Assembly: GCA_938008535.1 (NCBI GenBank)
Contig: CALLKF010000213.1
Location: forward strand, 1-20,331
Source: an uncultured Saprospirales bacterium
Lineage (GTDB): Bacteria; Bacteroidota; Bacteroidia; Chitinophagales; JADIYW01
Direction of reading: 5' to 3'
Length of the DNA: 20,331 nt
Shown here: piece by piece, positions 7,655 to 14,456 of the stretch
How the letters are laid out: each line of letters starts with the position of its first letter
Numbering within the stretch: position 1 is the stretch's first letter
Program-made: the position numbers and the translations under genes
Notes under the pieces: generated by a model
What the model was told of the DNA's origin: nothing
The model's input: only the letters and a program-made list of their open reading frames with translations
The model's database searches: none

Positions 7655-7690
7655 TAAAAAAAGAAAGACGATTGTCTTTCTTTTTTTTTG
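7655..7690 (+). terminator. Rho-independent terminator after the barrel gene
   Basis: The arms AAAGAAAGAC (7660-7669) and GTCTTTCTTT (7674-7683) form a perfect 10-bp stem with loop GATT. An A run precedes the stem and a run of T continues to 7689. The distance from the stop codon at 7636 is about 20 bases. Confidence 0.85.
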
Positions 7691-7760
7691 CAAGATTATT
7701 CCATTTAAATAATCTTAACACAAATAAAACACTATTATTTAGAACCAATCCAAACAAGAG

Positions 7761-7791
7761 TTGTTTAATTACTGCATTTGGTCTAAATTTG
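7761..7791 (+). promoter_or_regulatory. Promoter of the suf operon (-33 TTG / -7 TAAATTTG)
   Basis: TAAATTTG at 7784-7791 is an exact TAnnTTTG -7 box and TTG at 7761-7763 lies 20 bases upstream, the expected Bacteroidota geometry. Transcription should start near 7797, leaving a leader of about 29 bases before the sufB ATG at 7826. I see no obvious IscR- or Fur-like operator. Confidence 0.65.
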
Positions 7792-7825
7792 TACCAAATA
7801 TTAGGTATTACTTACTCAAATTAAT

Positions 7826-9274
7826 ATGCAAGAAACACAAGACGAAATATTAGAAGAAGTTGTTAATTCCGAATACAAATACGGTTTTATTACTGATATT
7901 GAAACTGATGACGCACCTATTGGGTTAACCGAAGAAACCGTTCGTTTTATTTCTGCTAAAAAAGAAGAACCAGAATGGATGTTGGAATGGCGTTTAAAAG
8001 CATTCCGCGACTGGCAAAAAATGCCTGAACCATCTTGGGCAAATGTTCATTTTCCAAAAGTAGATTTTCAAAATATTATTTATTATTCTGCTCCGAAACA
8101 GAAAGTAGAATTAAATTCTTTGGATGAAGTAGATCCTGAATTGCTAAAAACTTTCGAGAAATTAGGTATTTCTTTAGATGAACAAAAACGCTTGTCAAAT
8201 GTAGCTATTGATGTAGTGTTTGATTCTGTTTCCGTGAAAACAACCTTTCAGGAAACCTTAAAAGAAAAAGGTATCATATTTTGTTCGATGAGTGATGCTA
8301 TTAAAGAGCATCCTGAATTAGTGAAAAAATATATTGGCTCTGTAGTGCCGAAAAACGATAATTTTTATGCGGCCTTAAACTGCGCTGTTTTTAGCGATGG
8401 CTCGTTTTGTTATATACCAAAAGGCGTTCGCTGTCCAATGGAATTAAGTACGTATTTTAGAATAAACTCTGCTGGTTCTGGTCAATTTGAACGTACGCTT
8501 TTAATTGCAGATGAAGGTTCTTATGTATCTTATTTAGAAGGATGCACGGCACCGCAACGTGATGAGAATCAATTACATGCAGCAGTTGTTGAATTAATTG
8601 CTTTAGATAATGCTGAAATCAAATATTCAACCGTGCAAAACTGGTATCCTGGAAATGCAGAAGGCAAAGGTGGCATTTATAATTTCGTTACCAAACGTGG
8701 AATTTGCAAAGGAAACAACAGCAAAATTTCATGGACACAGGTAGAAACCGGTTCTGCCATTACATGGAAATATCCAAGTTGCATTTTGGCTGGTGATAAT
8801 TCTATCGGTGAATTTTATTCTGTTGCGGTAACCAATAATTATCAGCAAGCAGATACAGGCACGAAAATGATTCACATCGGCAAAAACACGAAAAGCCGAA
8901 TTGTATCTAAAGGTATTTCTGCAGGAAAATCGCAAAACTCGTATCGTGGTTTGGTGAAAGTGCACAGAAAAGCGGAAAACGCACGTAATTTTTCGCAATG
9001 CGATTCGTTGCTTATGGGTGACCAATGTGGTGCGCACACGTTTCCATATTTAGAAGTGAGCAACAACAGTTCTAAAGTAGAACACGAAGCCACGACTTCA
9101 AAAATTGGTGAAGATATGTTGTTCTATTTCCAGCAACGCGGCATCGACGAAGAAACTGCAGTGGCGATGATTGTAAATGGTTTTTGTAAAGAAGTAATGG
9201 ACAACCTGCCAATGGAATTTGCCGTAGAAGCACGAAAATTATTAGAAATAAGTTTAGAAGGTTCAGTAGGATAA
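7826..9274 (+). CDS. sufB: Fe-S cluster assembly scaffold protein SufB
   Basis: A 482-residue protein of normal SufB length. It shows the SufB/SufD core: FCYIPKGVRCPMELSTYFRI, then YVSYLEGCTAPQRDENQLHA, KYSTVQNWYPGN, and the C-terminal block SQCDSLLMGDQCGAHTFPYL followed by SKVEHEATTSKIGEDMLFYF. SufB is the scaffold on which Fe-S clusters are built in the SufBC2D complex, using sulfur delivered from SufS/SufE. It is the first gene after the promoter at 7761-7791 and is followed, unusually, by a four-helix-bundle gene before sufC. The first ~70 residues are less conserved, as usual. No frame damage is seen. Confidence 0.97.
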   Translation: MQETQDEILEEVVNSEYKYGFITDIETDDAPIGLTEETVRFISAKKEEPEWMLEWRLKAFRDWQKMPEPSWANVHFPKVDFQNIIYYSAPKQKVELNSLDEVDPELLKTFEKLGISLDEQKRLSNVAIDVVFDSVSVKTTFQETLKEKGIIFCSMSDAIKEHPELVKKYIGSVVPKNDNFYAALNCAVFSDGSFCYIPKGVRCPMELSTYFRINSAGSGQFERTLLIADEGSYVSYLEGCTAPQRDENQLHAAVVELIALDNAEIKYSTVQNWYPGNAEGKGGIYNFVTKRGICKGNNSKISWTQVETGSAITWKYPSCILAGDNSIGEFYSVAVTNNYQQADTGTKMIHIGKNTKSRIVSKGISAGKSQNSYRGLVKVHRKAENARNFSQCDSLLMGDQCGAHTFPYLEVSNNSSKVEHEATTSKIGEDMLFYFQQRGIDEETAVAMIVNGFCKEVMDNLPMEFAVEARKLLEISLEGSVG

Positions 9275-9276
9275 TG

Positions 9277-9308
9277 TGCGAATTAAATAATTAGCAAATT
9301 AGCGAATG
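9277..9308 (+). repeat. Left AATTAGC-type flank of the four-helix-bundle gene
   Basis: The sufB-to-ORF spacer is built of AATTAGC-like units: ATAATTAGCAAATTAGCGAATG, the last three bases being the ATG of the next gene. Its unit TTAGCGAATTAG-like sequence is the reverse complement of the unit just after that gene (CTAATTCGCTAATT near 9675-9688). The two flanks are therefore imperfect inverted repeats. Confidence 0.6.
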
Positions 9309-9662
9309 CAATACAACGAAGAAAATATTATACTGAAATTGAGTTATGAATTTGCTCTAGCTATAGTTGAATACTCAGAAACTCTAGAAGAAAATAGAAA
9401 ATACGTTATTGCACGACAAATATTAAAATCTGGAACTTCTATTGGCGCAAATGTTCGAGAAGCACAAAATGCAGAAAGTAAAGCAGATTTCATACATAAT
9501 ATAAAAATTGCTGCGAAAGAAGTAGATGAAACTGAATATTGGTTAGAATTATGCAGAGATTCAAAAAACTATCCATTTGATATTACATTAATTGAAAAAA
9601 TAATTGTCATCAAAAAAATAATTACTAAAATAATTTCAACATCGAAAAAGCCAATTAGCTAA
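9306..9662 (+). CDS. Four-helix bundle protein (S23 / avd-like family) inside the suf operon
   Basis: A 118-residue protein of the four-helix-bundle family first known from 23S rRNA intervening sequences (TIGR02436, S23-like; distantly related to the avd accessory protein of diversity-generating retroelements). The signature is clear: ARQILKSGTSIGANVREAQN, then SKADFIHNIKIAAKEVDET and EYWLELCRDS. The family is basic, forms pentameric bundles and is thought to bind nucleic acid; the function of stand-alone copies is unknown. It lies in the sense direction between sufB and sufC. Its ATG sits inside the left AATTAGC repeat and its last codons and stop (PIS-stop) are written by the right repeat. 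That suggests the gene and its repeats arrived as one unit. I see no sign that it takes part in Fe-S assembly. Confidence 0.88.
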   Translation: MQYNEENIILKLSYEFALAIVEYSETLEENRKYVIARQILKSGTSIGANVREAQNAESKADFIHNIKIAAKEVDETEYWLELCRDSKNYPFDITLIEKIIVIKKIITKIISTSKKPIS

Positions 9663-9690
9663 TCAGCTAATTATCTAATTCGCTAATTAA
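9651..9690 (+). repeat. Right AATTAGC-type flank of the four-helix-bundle gene
   Basis: This stretch reads as repeated CTAATT/AGC units (AATTAGCTAATCAGCTAATT, then ATCTAATTCGCTAATTAA). It encodes the final residues and stop of the four-helix-bundle gene and continues into the sufC leader. It is related in inverted orientation to 9277-9308. Confidence 0.6.
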
Positions 9691-9697
9691 AAATACA

Positions 9698-10450
9698 ATG
9701 TTAAAAGTAAACAACTTACACGCTTCCATTGATAACAAAGAAATCTTAAAAGGTTTTACGTTAGAAATAAACGCAGGCGAAATACACGCCATCATGGGTC
9801 CAAACGGCACAGGAAAATCAACCTTAGGAAATATCATCGCAGGAAAAGAAGGTTATACCATCACACAAGGAACTGTAGAATTTGAAGGTGTCAACATCTT
9901 CGATTTAGAACCGGAAGACAGAGCACGTTTAGGTGTTTTCTTAGCGTTCCAATATCCGGTAGAAATTCCAGGCGTGAGCAATGCCAACTTCTTGAAAGCA
10001 GCCGTAAACGAAATCCGTAAATCAAAAGGCGAAGATCCAATGCCGCCAAATGATTTCTTAAAACTAATGCGCGAAAAGATGGCATTAGTAGAAATGAATA
10101 AAGATTTTATTTCACGTTCTGTTAATCAAGGTTTTTCTGGTGGTGAAAAAAAACGTAACGAAATATTTCAAATGGCCATGCTGAATCCAAAACTGGCAAT
10201 TTTAGATGAAACGGATTCAGGATTGGATATTGATGCCTTACGTATTGTTGCAAACGGTGTCAATAAACTAAGAACAAAAGACAATGCATTTTTAGTCATC
10301 ACGCATTACCAACGTCTATTAGATTATATCATTCCTGATTTTGTACACGTGATGTATGATGGTCGGATTGTAAAAACAGGCGATAAAGATTTGGCTTTAG
10401 AGTTAGAAGAAAAAGGCTACGATTGGGTGAAAGAATTGGAAATAGTATAA
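9698..10450 (+). CDS. sufC: Fe-S cluster assembly ATPase SufC
   Basis: A 250-residue ABC-type ATPase. Walker A is GPNGTGKST at 34-42, the ABC signature is FSGGEKKR at 146-153, Walker B is LAILDE at 166-171 with the SufC-typical ETDSGLDIDALR following, and the H-loop is His203 in VITHYQR. It is soluble, with no membrane segment. It drives SufBC2D by ATP-dependent conformational change during cluster assembly. The long 'AFQYPVEIPGV' insertion after the Q-loop is characteristic of SufC rather than transport ATPases. It starts 35 bases after the four-helix-bundle stop, within repeat-derived sequence. No operon-internal promoter is evident. Confidence 0.97.
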   Translation: MLKVNNLHASIDNKEILKGFTLEINAGEIHAIMGPNGTGKSTLGNIIAGKEGYTITQGTVEFEGVNIFDLEPEDRARLGVFLAFQYPVEIPGVSNANFLKAAVNEIRKSKGEDPMPPNDFLKLMREKMALVEMNKDFISRSVNQGFSGGEKKRNEIFQMAMLNPKLAILDETDSGLDIDALRIVANGVNKLRTKDNAFLVITHYQRLLDYIIPDFVHVMYDGRIVKTGDKDLALELEEKGYDWVKELEIV

Positions 10451-10480
10451 ACCTTCCTAACCTTCCTAAAGGAAGGAACA
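10451..10480 (+). repeat. Hairpin-forming CCTTCCT repeat in the sufC-sufD spacer
   Basis: A direct repeat of ACCTTCCTA-like units is followed by AGGAAGG. The stretch 10461-10476 (CCTTCCTAAAGGAAGG) is a perfect palindrome able to fold with a 2-4 base loop. It lies immediately after the sufC stop and has no T run, so a terminator is unlikely. It looks like a dispersed intergenic element. Confidence 0.55.
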
Positions 10481-10490
10481 GGACAGCAAA

Positions 10491-10586
10491 ATGAATTTCG
10501 TAAATAACATTTTTAAAGAGCTAGTAAAAAGTAAAAATGGAAAGCGAATAGAATTAGAAGAACGAAAAATCACTTTAGTGATTTAG
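10491..10586 (+). other. 31-codon open frame in the sufC-sufD spacer, doubtful gene
   Basis: ATG at 10491 opens a 31-codon frame that starts MNFVNNIFKELVKSKNGKR and ends TLVI at the TAG at 10584. It is charged, Lys/Glu-rich, and its last codons fall in a perfect hairpin (10567-10584). I recognise no family. It could be a tiny leader-like peptide, the stump of a larger element-encoded gene, or chance. It is the only open frame that fills this unusually long spacer (151 bases in an otherwise tight operon). Confidence 0.2.
10567..10584 (+). repeat. Perfect 7-bp hairpin before sufD
   Basis: AAATCAC (10567-10573), loop TTTA, then GTGATTT (10578-10584). It has no T tail, so it is not a good terminator. 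It may affect mRNA processing or relative sufC/sufD expression, or be the end of the inserted element that fills the spacer. Confidence 0.5.
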
Positions 10587-10601
10587 AGTAAAAGGAAAAA
10601 A

Positions 10602-11834
10602 ATGATAAAAGAATTAGAAAATATACTACCAACCATCACTGACGAAAAACAAAAAGCATCGTTGCAGAAAGCAATTACGATTGGTGTTCCGTCTATGAAA
10701 CAGGAAGAATGGAAATACACGTATTACAATAAAATTTTACAACAAGGTTTTACCACAACAAACCTTGAAGGTTTTAAAAAACTTCAAGGTTTAAAAATTG
10801 AAAAAGAATTCATCGATGCAAATTCCATTTCAACAAATAGAATCGTTTTTGTAAATGGTATTTTTCATAATGAATTATCGACACTGATAAATCATCCGAA
10901 AATTAATTTCTGGGATTCTAATAATGTTACGGAAAGCAATACAAAAGACTTTTTGATTGAATTGAATAATGCTTTAACTACTGATGGCGTTTTCTTAGAA
11001 ATTGGCGATAACGTTGTAGTAGATGAGTTGATTGAAATATTTTACATCAACCAGAATTGCAATCAAATTATCAACTTAAAAAACAATATAAAGATTGGCA
11101 AAAACACGCAAGTAAAATTTGCTGAATATTATATCAATTACGACCACTCGCCTGCTTACAATAATATCGTAACAAGTATTGACGTAGCAGAAAGTGCAAA
11201 CGTAGAATTTTATAAAGTTCAGGATGGCGGAAATGTATTGAATATTACAGATAATACATTTGTGCAACAGGCAGCAAAATCTATTTGCAATGTCACTACG
11301 TTTTCGTTAACTGGTGGAATTACTCGCAATGTATTGCAGTTTGATGTGAATGGCGAACGCGCTGAATCGCATATGAATGGTTTGTATTTATTACAAAACG
11401 AAGAACATGTTGACAACAGAACATTAGTAAATCACAATGTAGCCAACTGCGAAAGCTTTGAATTATATAAAGGTATCTTAGGCGGAAAATCAACCGGCGT
11501 TTTTAATGGTAAAATCGTCGTAGCACAAGCTGCACAAAAAACAAACGCCTTTCAAAGTAACAGAAATATTTTACTAAGCAACGATGCAAACATTTATACA
11601 AAACCGCAATTAGAAATTTTTGCAGATGATGTAAAATGTTCGCATGGTGCCACTACTTCTCAAATAGAAGACAGCGAGTTATTTTACTTGCAAGCACGTG
11701 GAATCGGCAAAGAAGTTGCACGCGGTTTATTAGTATTTGCATTTGGTGAAGAAATTGTAGAAAAAATAAAGAACGAAGCATTAAAAGATAAATTAGAAAA
11801 ACGAATTGCTGAGTTATTGAAGATTGAAATATAA
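10602..11834 (+). CDS. sufD: Fe-S cluster assembly protein SufD
   Basis: A 410-residue SufB paralogue. The N-terminal WKYT box (QEEWKYTYYNK) and the C-terminal beta-helix/helix block are typical: LEIFADDVKCSHGATTSQIE, then LFYLQARGIGKEVARGLLVF. SufD forms the heterodimer with SufB in SufBC2D and is needed for iron acquisition by the scaffold. Residues ~54-64 (NLEGFKKLQGL) are encoded by a perfect 11-bp inverted repeat, 10760-10792, which looks like a dispersed intergenic element captured in frame. The protein is otherwise intact. The start ATG at 10602 follows a purine-rich stretch (AAAGGAAAAAA). Confidence 0.95.
   Translation: MIKELENILPTITDEKQKASLQKAITIGVPSMKQEEWKYTYYNKILQQGFTTTNLEGFKKLQGLKIEKEFIDANSISTNRIVFVNGIFHNELSTLINHPKINFWDSNNVTESNTKDFLIELNNALTTDGVFLEIGDNVVVDELIEIFYINQNCNQIINLKNNIKIGKNTQVKFAEYYINYDHSPAYNNIVTSIDVAESANVEFYKVQDGGNVLNITDNTFVQQAAKSICNVTTFSLTGGITRNVLQFDVNGERAESHMNGLYLLQNEEHVDNRTLVNHNVANCESFELYKGILGGKSTGVFNGKIVVAQAAQKTNAFQSNRNILLSNDANIYTKPQLEIFADDVKCSHGATTSQIEDSELFYLQARGIGKEVARGLLVFAFGEEIVEKIKNEALKDKLEKRIAELLKIEI
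10760..10792 (+). repeat. Inverted repeat AAACCTTGAAG...CTTCAAGGTTT inside sufD
   Basis: AAACCTTGAAG (10760-10770) and CTTCAAGGTTT (10782-10792) are perfect 11-bp inverted copies around an 11-base A/T-rich centre that can itself partly pair. It encodes part of the poorly conserved N-terminal linker of SufD. Similar AACCTTGAAGGTTT palindromes are, from memory, common dispersed intergenic sequences in Bacteroidota. Confidence 0.65.
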
Positions 11835-11835
11835 T

Positions 11836-11866
11836 AATTAGCGAATAAAATAATTAGCTAATTAGC
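11836..11866 (+). repeat. AATTAGC-type repeat in the sufD-sufS spacer
   Basis: AATTAGCGAAT (11836-11846) is identical to 11 bases of the left flank of the four-helix-bundle gene (9297-9307). It is followed by AATTAGCTAATTAGC (11852-11866), which resembles that gene's right flank. Here no gene lies between the two parts. The remainder to the sufS ATG at 11892 is A/T-rich with further AAATTA-type units. Confidence 0.6.
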
Positions 11867-11891
11867 TTATTGACAAATTATCAAATTAAAA

Positions 11892-13112
11892 ATGTCACTC
11901 AACATACCACAAATACGCGCTGACTTTCCCATCTTGAACGAAAAAATTCGTGGCAAGCAGTTAGTATATTTAGATAATGGCGCTTCTACACAAAAGCCAC
12001 AAGTGGTCATTGATGCAGAAAGTTATTACTATGAACATCAGTATGCTAACATACATCGTGGTGTGCATTATTTATCGCAGGTTGGAACTGATTTGTATGA
12101 AAATGTACGCAAGCAAGTGCAGCAATTCATAAACGCGAAACACGAACACGAAATCATTTATACTAAAGGAACAACGAATGCTATCAATTTAGTTGCCTAT
12201 ACGTTTGGTAGAAAATTTATAAACGAAGGCGATGAAATTCTCATCACAGAAATGGAACATCATTCTAATATTGTTCCTTGGCAAATGTTGTGCGAAGAAA
12301 AGAAATGTATCTTAAAATATATTCCGTTGCAAGCTGATGGTTCTATCAATATTGGAGATGCAGAAAGATTAATTACACCAAAAACAAAATTGGTTTCTGT
12401 AATGTATGTGTCTAATGCATTAGGCACTATCAATCCAATTGAAGAACTAATAGCAATTGCTCATAAAAATGGCGCTAAAATATTAATTGATGCTGCACAA
12501 GCCATTCAACATTTCACCATTGATGTTCAAGCATTAGATTGCGATTTTTTTGTTTTTTCAGGACATAAAATTTACGGACCAACTGGCACCGGAATTCTTT
12601 ATGGTAAAGAACAAATCTTAAATGAAATGCCACCTTATGAAGGTGGTGGTGACATGATAAAAACAGTTTCTTTTTCTGGTACAACTTATAATGATTTACC
12701 TTTTAAGTTTGAAGCTGGAACACCAAATATTGCTGGTTGTATCGCACTAGGTACAGCTATAAAATATGTACAGGATTTAGGCATTGATAACATCAGAGCT
12801 TATGAAACGGAATTATTGAATTATGCTACAGAAAAGTTGTCTGCTATTGAAGGATTGAAAATTTACGGAACTGCAAAACATAAATCTTCTGTGATTTCAT
12901 TTTTGTTAGATGGCATTCATCCGTATGATGTTGGTGTGATTCTAGATAACCAAGGTATTGCAATACGCACAGGTCATCATTGTGCGCAACCTGTGATGGA
13001 TCATTATGGAATACCAGGAACTTGCCGTGCATCGTTTGCGTTTTATAATACAAAAGAAGAAGTTGATGTTTTGGTAGATGGAATTTTAAAAGCTAAAAAG
13101 ATGTTGAGTTAA
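11892..13112 (+). CDS. sufS: Group II cysteine desulfurase SufS
   Basis: A 406-residue PLP enzyme of fold type I. The cofactor lysine is Lys226 in FVFSGHKIYGPTGTG, with Asp200 and Gln203 in LIDAAQAIQH, and His123 in EMEHHSNIVPW stacks on the ring. The catalytic sulfur-accepting cysteine is Cys364 in RTGHHCAQPVMDHYG, on the short loop typical of SufS rather than IscS. It removes sulfur from L-cysteine as a persulfide and passes it to SufE and then SufB. Its TAA stop overlaps the next ATG by one base (TAATG), which indicates translational coupling with the SufE-like gene. The length and motifs are entirely normal. Confidence 0.96.
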   Translation: MSLNIPQIRADFPILNEKIRGKQLVYLDNGASTQKPQVVIDAESYYYEHQYANIHRGVHYLSQVGTDLYENVRKQVQQFINAKHEHEIIYTKGTTNAINLVAYTFGRKFINEGDEILITEMEHHSNIVPWQMLCEEKKCILKYIPLQADGSINIGDAERLITPKTKLVSVMYVSNALGTINPIEELIAIAHKNGAKILIDAAQAIQHFTIDVQALDCDFFVFSGHKIYGPTGTGILYGKEQILNEMPPYEGGGDMIKTVSFSGTTYNDLPFKFEAGTPNIAGCIALGTAIKYVQDLGIDNIRAYETELLNYATEKLSAIEGLKIYGTAKHKSSVISFLLDGIHPYDVGVILDNQGIAIRTGHHCAQPVMDHYGIPGTCRASFAFYNTKEEVDVLVDGILKAKKMLS

Positions 13113-13531
13113 TGCAAACAATAAACAGTATACAAGATGAAATTATCGAAGATTTTTCCATGTACGATGACTGGAATGACAAGTACGAATATTTAATTGA
13201 GTTTGGAAAATCATTAGGAAAATTAGACGAGCAATATAAAACAGAAGAAAACAGAATACATGGTTGTCAAAGCAGAGTTTGGTTGCACGGTGAAATTAAA
13301 GATGATAAATTATTTTTTTATGCAGACAGCGACGCGATTATTACAAAAGGAATTGTTGGTTTATTAGTAAGAGTTTTAAGCGGACACACACCAAATGAAA
13401 TAGCAGAAAGTGATTTATACTTTATTGAAAAAATAGGATTGAAAGATCACTTATCGCCTAACCGCGCAAATGGATTGGTAGCAATGGTAAAAAAAATGAA
13501 AACATATGGCATAGCCTTTCAAGCAAAATAA
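13112..13531 (+). CDS. sufE: SufE-family sulfur acceptor protein
   Basis: A 139-residue SufE-like protein. The persulfide-accepting cysteine is Cys52 in the family signature RIHGCQSRVWL. The flanking helix EYLIEFGKSLGKL and the later AIITKGIVGLLVRVLSGHTP and PNRANGLVAMVKKMK are all canonical. It accepts sulfur from SufS Cys364 and relays it to SufB. The start ATG overlaps the sufS stop by one base, and its stop is one base before the next start. It is the true SufE type rather than SufU, since there are no zinc-ligand cysteines. Confidence 0.94.
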   Translation: MQTINSIQDEIIEDFSMYDDWNDKYEYLIEFGKSLGKLDEQYKTEENRIHGCQSRVWLHGEIKDDKLFFYADSDAIITKGIVGLLVRVLSGHTPNEIAESDLYFIEKIGLKDHLSPNRANGLVAMVKKMKTYGIAFQAK

Positions 13532-13532
13532 A

Positions 13533-13865
13533 ATGGAAACTGAAATACAACAAAAAACATTTATGGAAATAAAAGACGAATGTTATACGCAAATTCAAAC
13601 AATCTATGATCCTGAAATTCCTGTGAATATTTTTGAATTAGGTTTGATTTATGAAGTGAACGTTGATATTGACAATAACGTACATGTCTTAATGACTCTA
13701 ACAGCACCGAATTGTCCTGCAGCAGAAAGTTTACCAGCAGAAGTAGAACAAAAAATAAAAGCAATTGAAGGCGTAAAAAGCTGCAACGTAGAAATCACAT
13801 TCGAGCCAACTTGGGATCAGGAAATGATGAGCGAAGCCGCTAAACTCGAACTTGGTTTTCTTTAA
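13533..13865 (+). CDS. DUF59/MIP18-family Fe-S assembly protein (SufT-like)
   Basis: A 110-residue single-domain DUF59 protein. It has the family opening IYDPEIPVNIFELGLIYEV (25-42) and the cysteine-containing loop LTAPNCPAAESLP with Cys61, and ends with the typical FEPTWDQEMMSEAAKLELG. Members such as SufT and the MIP18 homologues assist maturation or delivery of Fe-S clusters. The domain is the same as that fused to Mrp/ApbC carriers, but the ATPase part is absent here. It sits one base after sufE, clearly in the suf operon. A second ATG at 13563 is possible but the first is favoured by spacing. Confidence 0.9.
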   Translation: METEIQQKTFMEIKDECYTQIQTIYDPEIPVNIFELGLIYEVNVDIDNNVHVLMTLTAPNCPAAESLPAEVEQKIKAIEGVKSCNVEITFEPTWDQEMMSEAAKLELGFL

Positions 13866-13942
13866 ATAGTTTGCAATTGACAAATAGTCAGTTTCCAAAA
13901 CATAGCATAAAATTTGAACAATAAATACTATAATTCATTAAC

Positions 13943-13958
13943 TCAACAATTCAACAAT
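13943..13958 (+). repeat. Tandem TCAACAAT repeat upstream of the bacilliredoxin gene
   Basis: Two perfect tandem copies of the octamer TCAACAAT lie 8 bases before the bacilliredoxin ATG, in a 100-base A/T-rich spacer (13866-13965) that contains no clear promoter or terminator. The element is short and may have no function. Confidence 0.4.
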
Positions 13959-13965
13959 TAATATT

Positions 13966-14379
13966 ATGTATCCAGAACACATCACCAAACCTTGCGAAGA
14001 GCAATTAACTACAGCAGGTTTCAAAGCTTTAAAGACAGCAGATGCTGTAACAGAAATTTTATCTGAAAAAGAAGGCACTACTTTATTAGTTATCAATTCT
14101 GTTTGCGGTTGCGCAGCAGCAAACGCACGACCTGCAGTTTTATCTTCAATTCAACACGAAAAACATCCTAAAAATTTAGTAACTGTATTTGCTGGTGTTG
14201 ATAGCGATGCAGTAGCAAAAGCAAGAGAATTCACCTTTCCTTATCCACCAAGCTCACCAGCAATTGGTTTGTTTAAAGATGGAAAGTTGGTACACTTCAT
14301 CGAACGCCACATGATTGAAGGTCGTCCGGCAAAAATGATTGCAGACAACTTAGCTGCAGCTTACGAAGAATATTGCTAG
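13966..14379 (+). CDS. BrxA/BrxB-type bacilliredoxin
   Basis: A 137-residue thioredoxin-fold protein of the YphP/YqiW (DUF1094) family. The active-site CGC motif is Cys47-Gly-Cys49 in INSVCGCAAANARPAV. The N-terminal MYPEHITKPCEEQLT, the loop FPYPPSSPAIGLFKDGKL with its cis-Pro region, and ERHMIEGRPAKMIADNL are diagnostic. In bacilli such proteins reduce bacillithiol mixed disulfides. In Bacteroidota they are often placed at the end of suf operons, as here. A link between thiol redox repair and cluster assembly, or reduction of persulfides, is plausible but inferred. It is 100 bases downstream of the DUF59 gene, so it may have its own expression. It ends at the hairpin 14401-14440. Confidence 0.93.
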   Translation: MYPEHITKPCEEQLTTAGFKALKTADAVTEILSEKEGTTLLVINSVCGCAAANARPAVLSSIQHEKHPKNLVTVFAGVDSDAVAKAREFTFPYPPSSPAIGLFKDGKLVHFIERHMIEGRPAKMIADNLAAAYEEYC

Positions 14380-14400
14380 TAAAGAAAATCAAGTTCATAT

Positions 14401-14440
14401 AAAAAAAATAGTCAGCACAAATATGCTGACTATTTTTTAT
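14401..14440. terminator. Bidirectional terminator between the bacilliredoxin gene and sucC
   Basis: GTCAGCA (14411-14417) and TGCTGAC (14424-14430) pair around loop CAAATA. The stem extends through AATA/TATT, with an A run on the left and a T run on the right. It can therefore end transcription from both converging genes. Confidence 0.85.
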
Positions 14441-14456
14441 GGATATAATTTAAATT

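Noticed and set aside
8729..9093. Long minus-strand frames opposite sufB
   Set aside because: They lie wholly inside the clearly conserved sufB gene, have compositions typical of antisense shadows, and show no recognisable domain.
9277..9690. AATTAGC repeats considered as a CRISPR or tandem array
   Set aside because: The units are short (7-12 bases), imperfect, partly palindromic and without regular unique spacers, and no cas genes are present.
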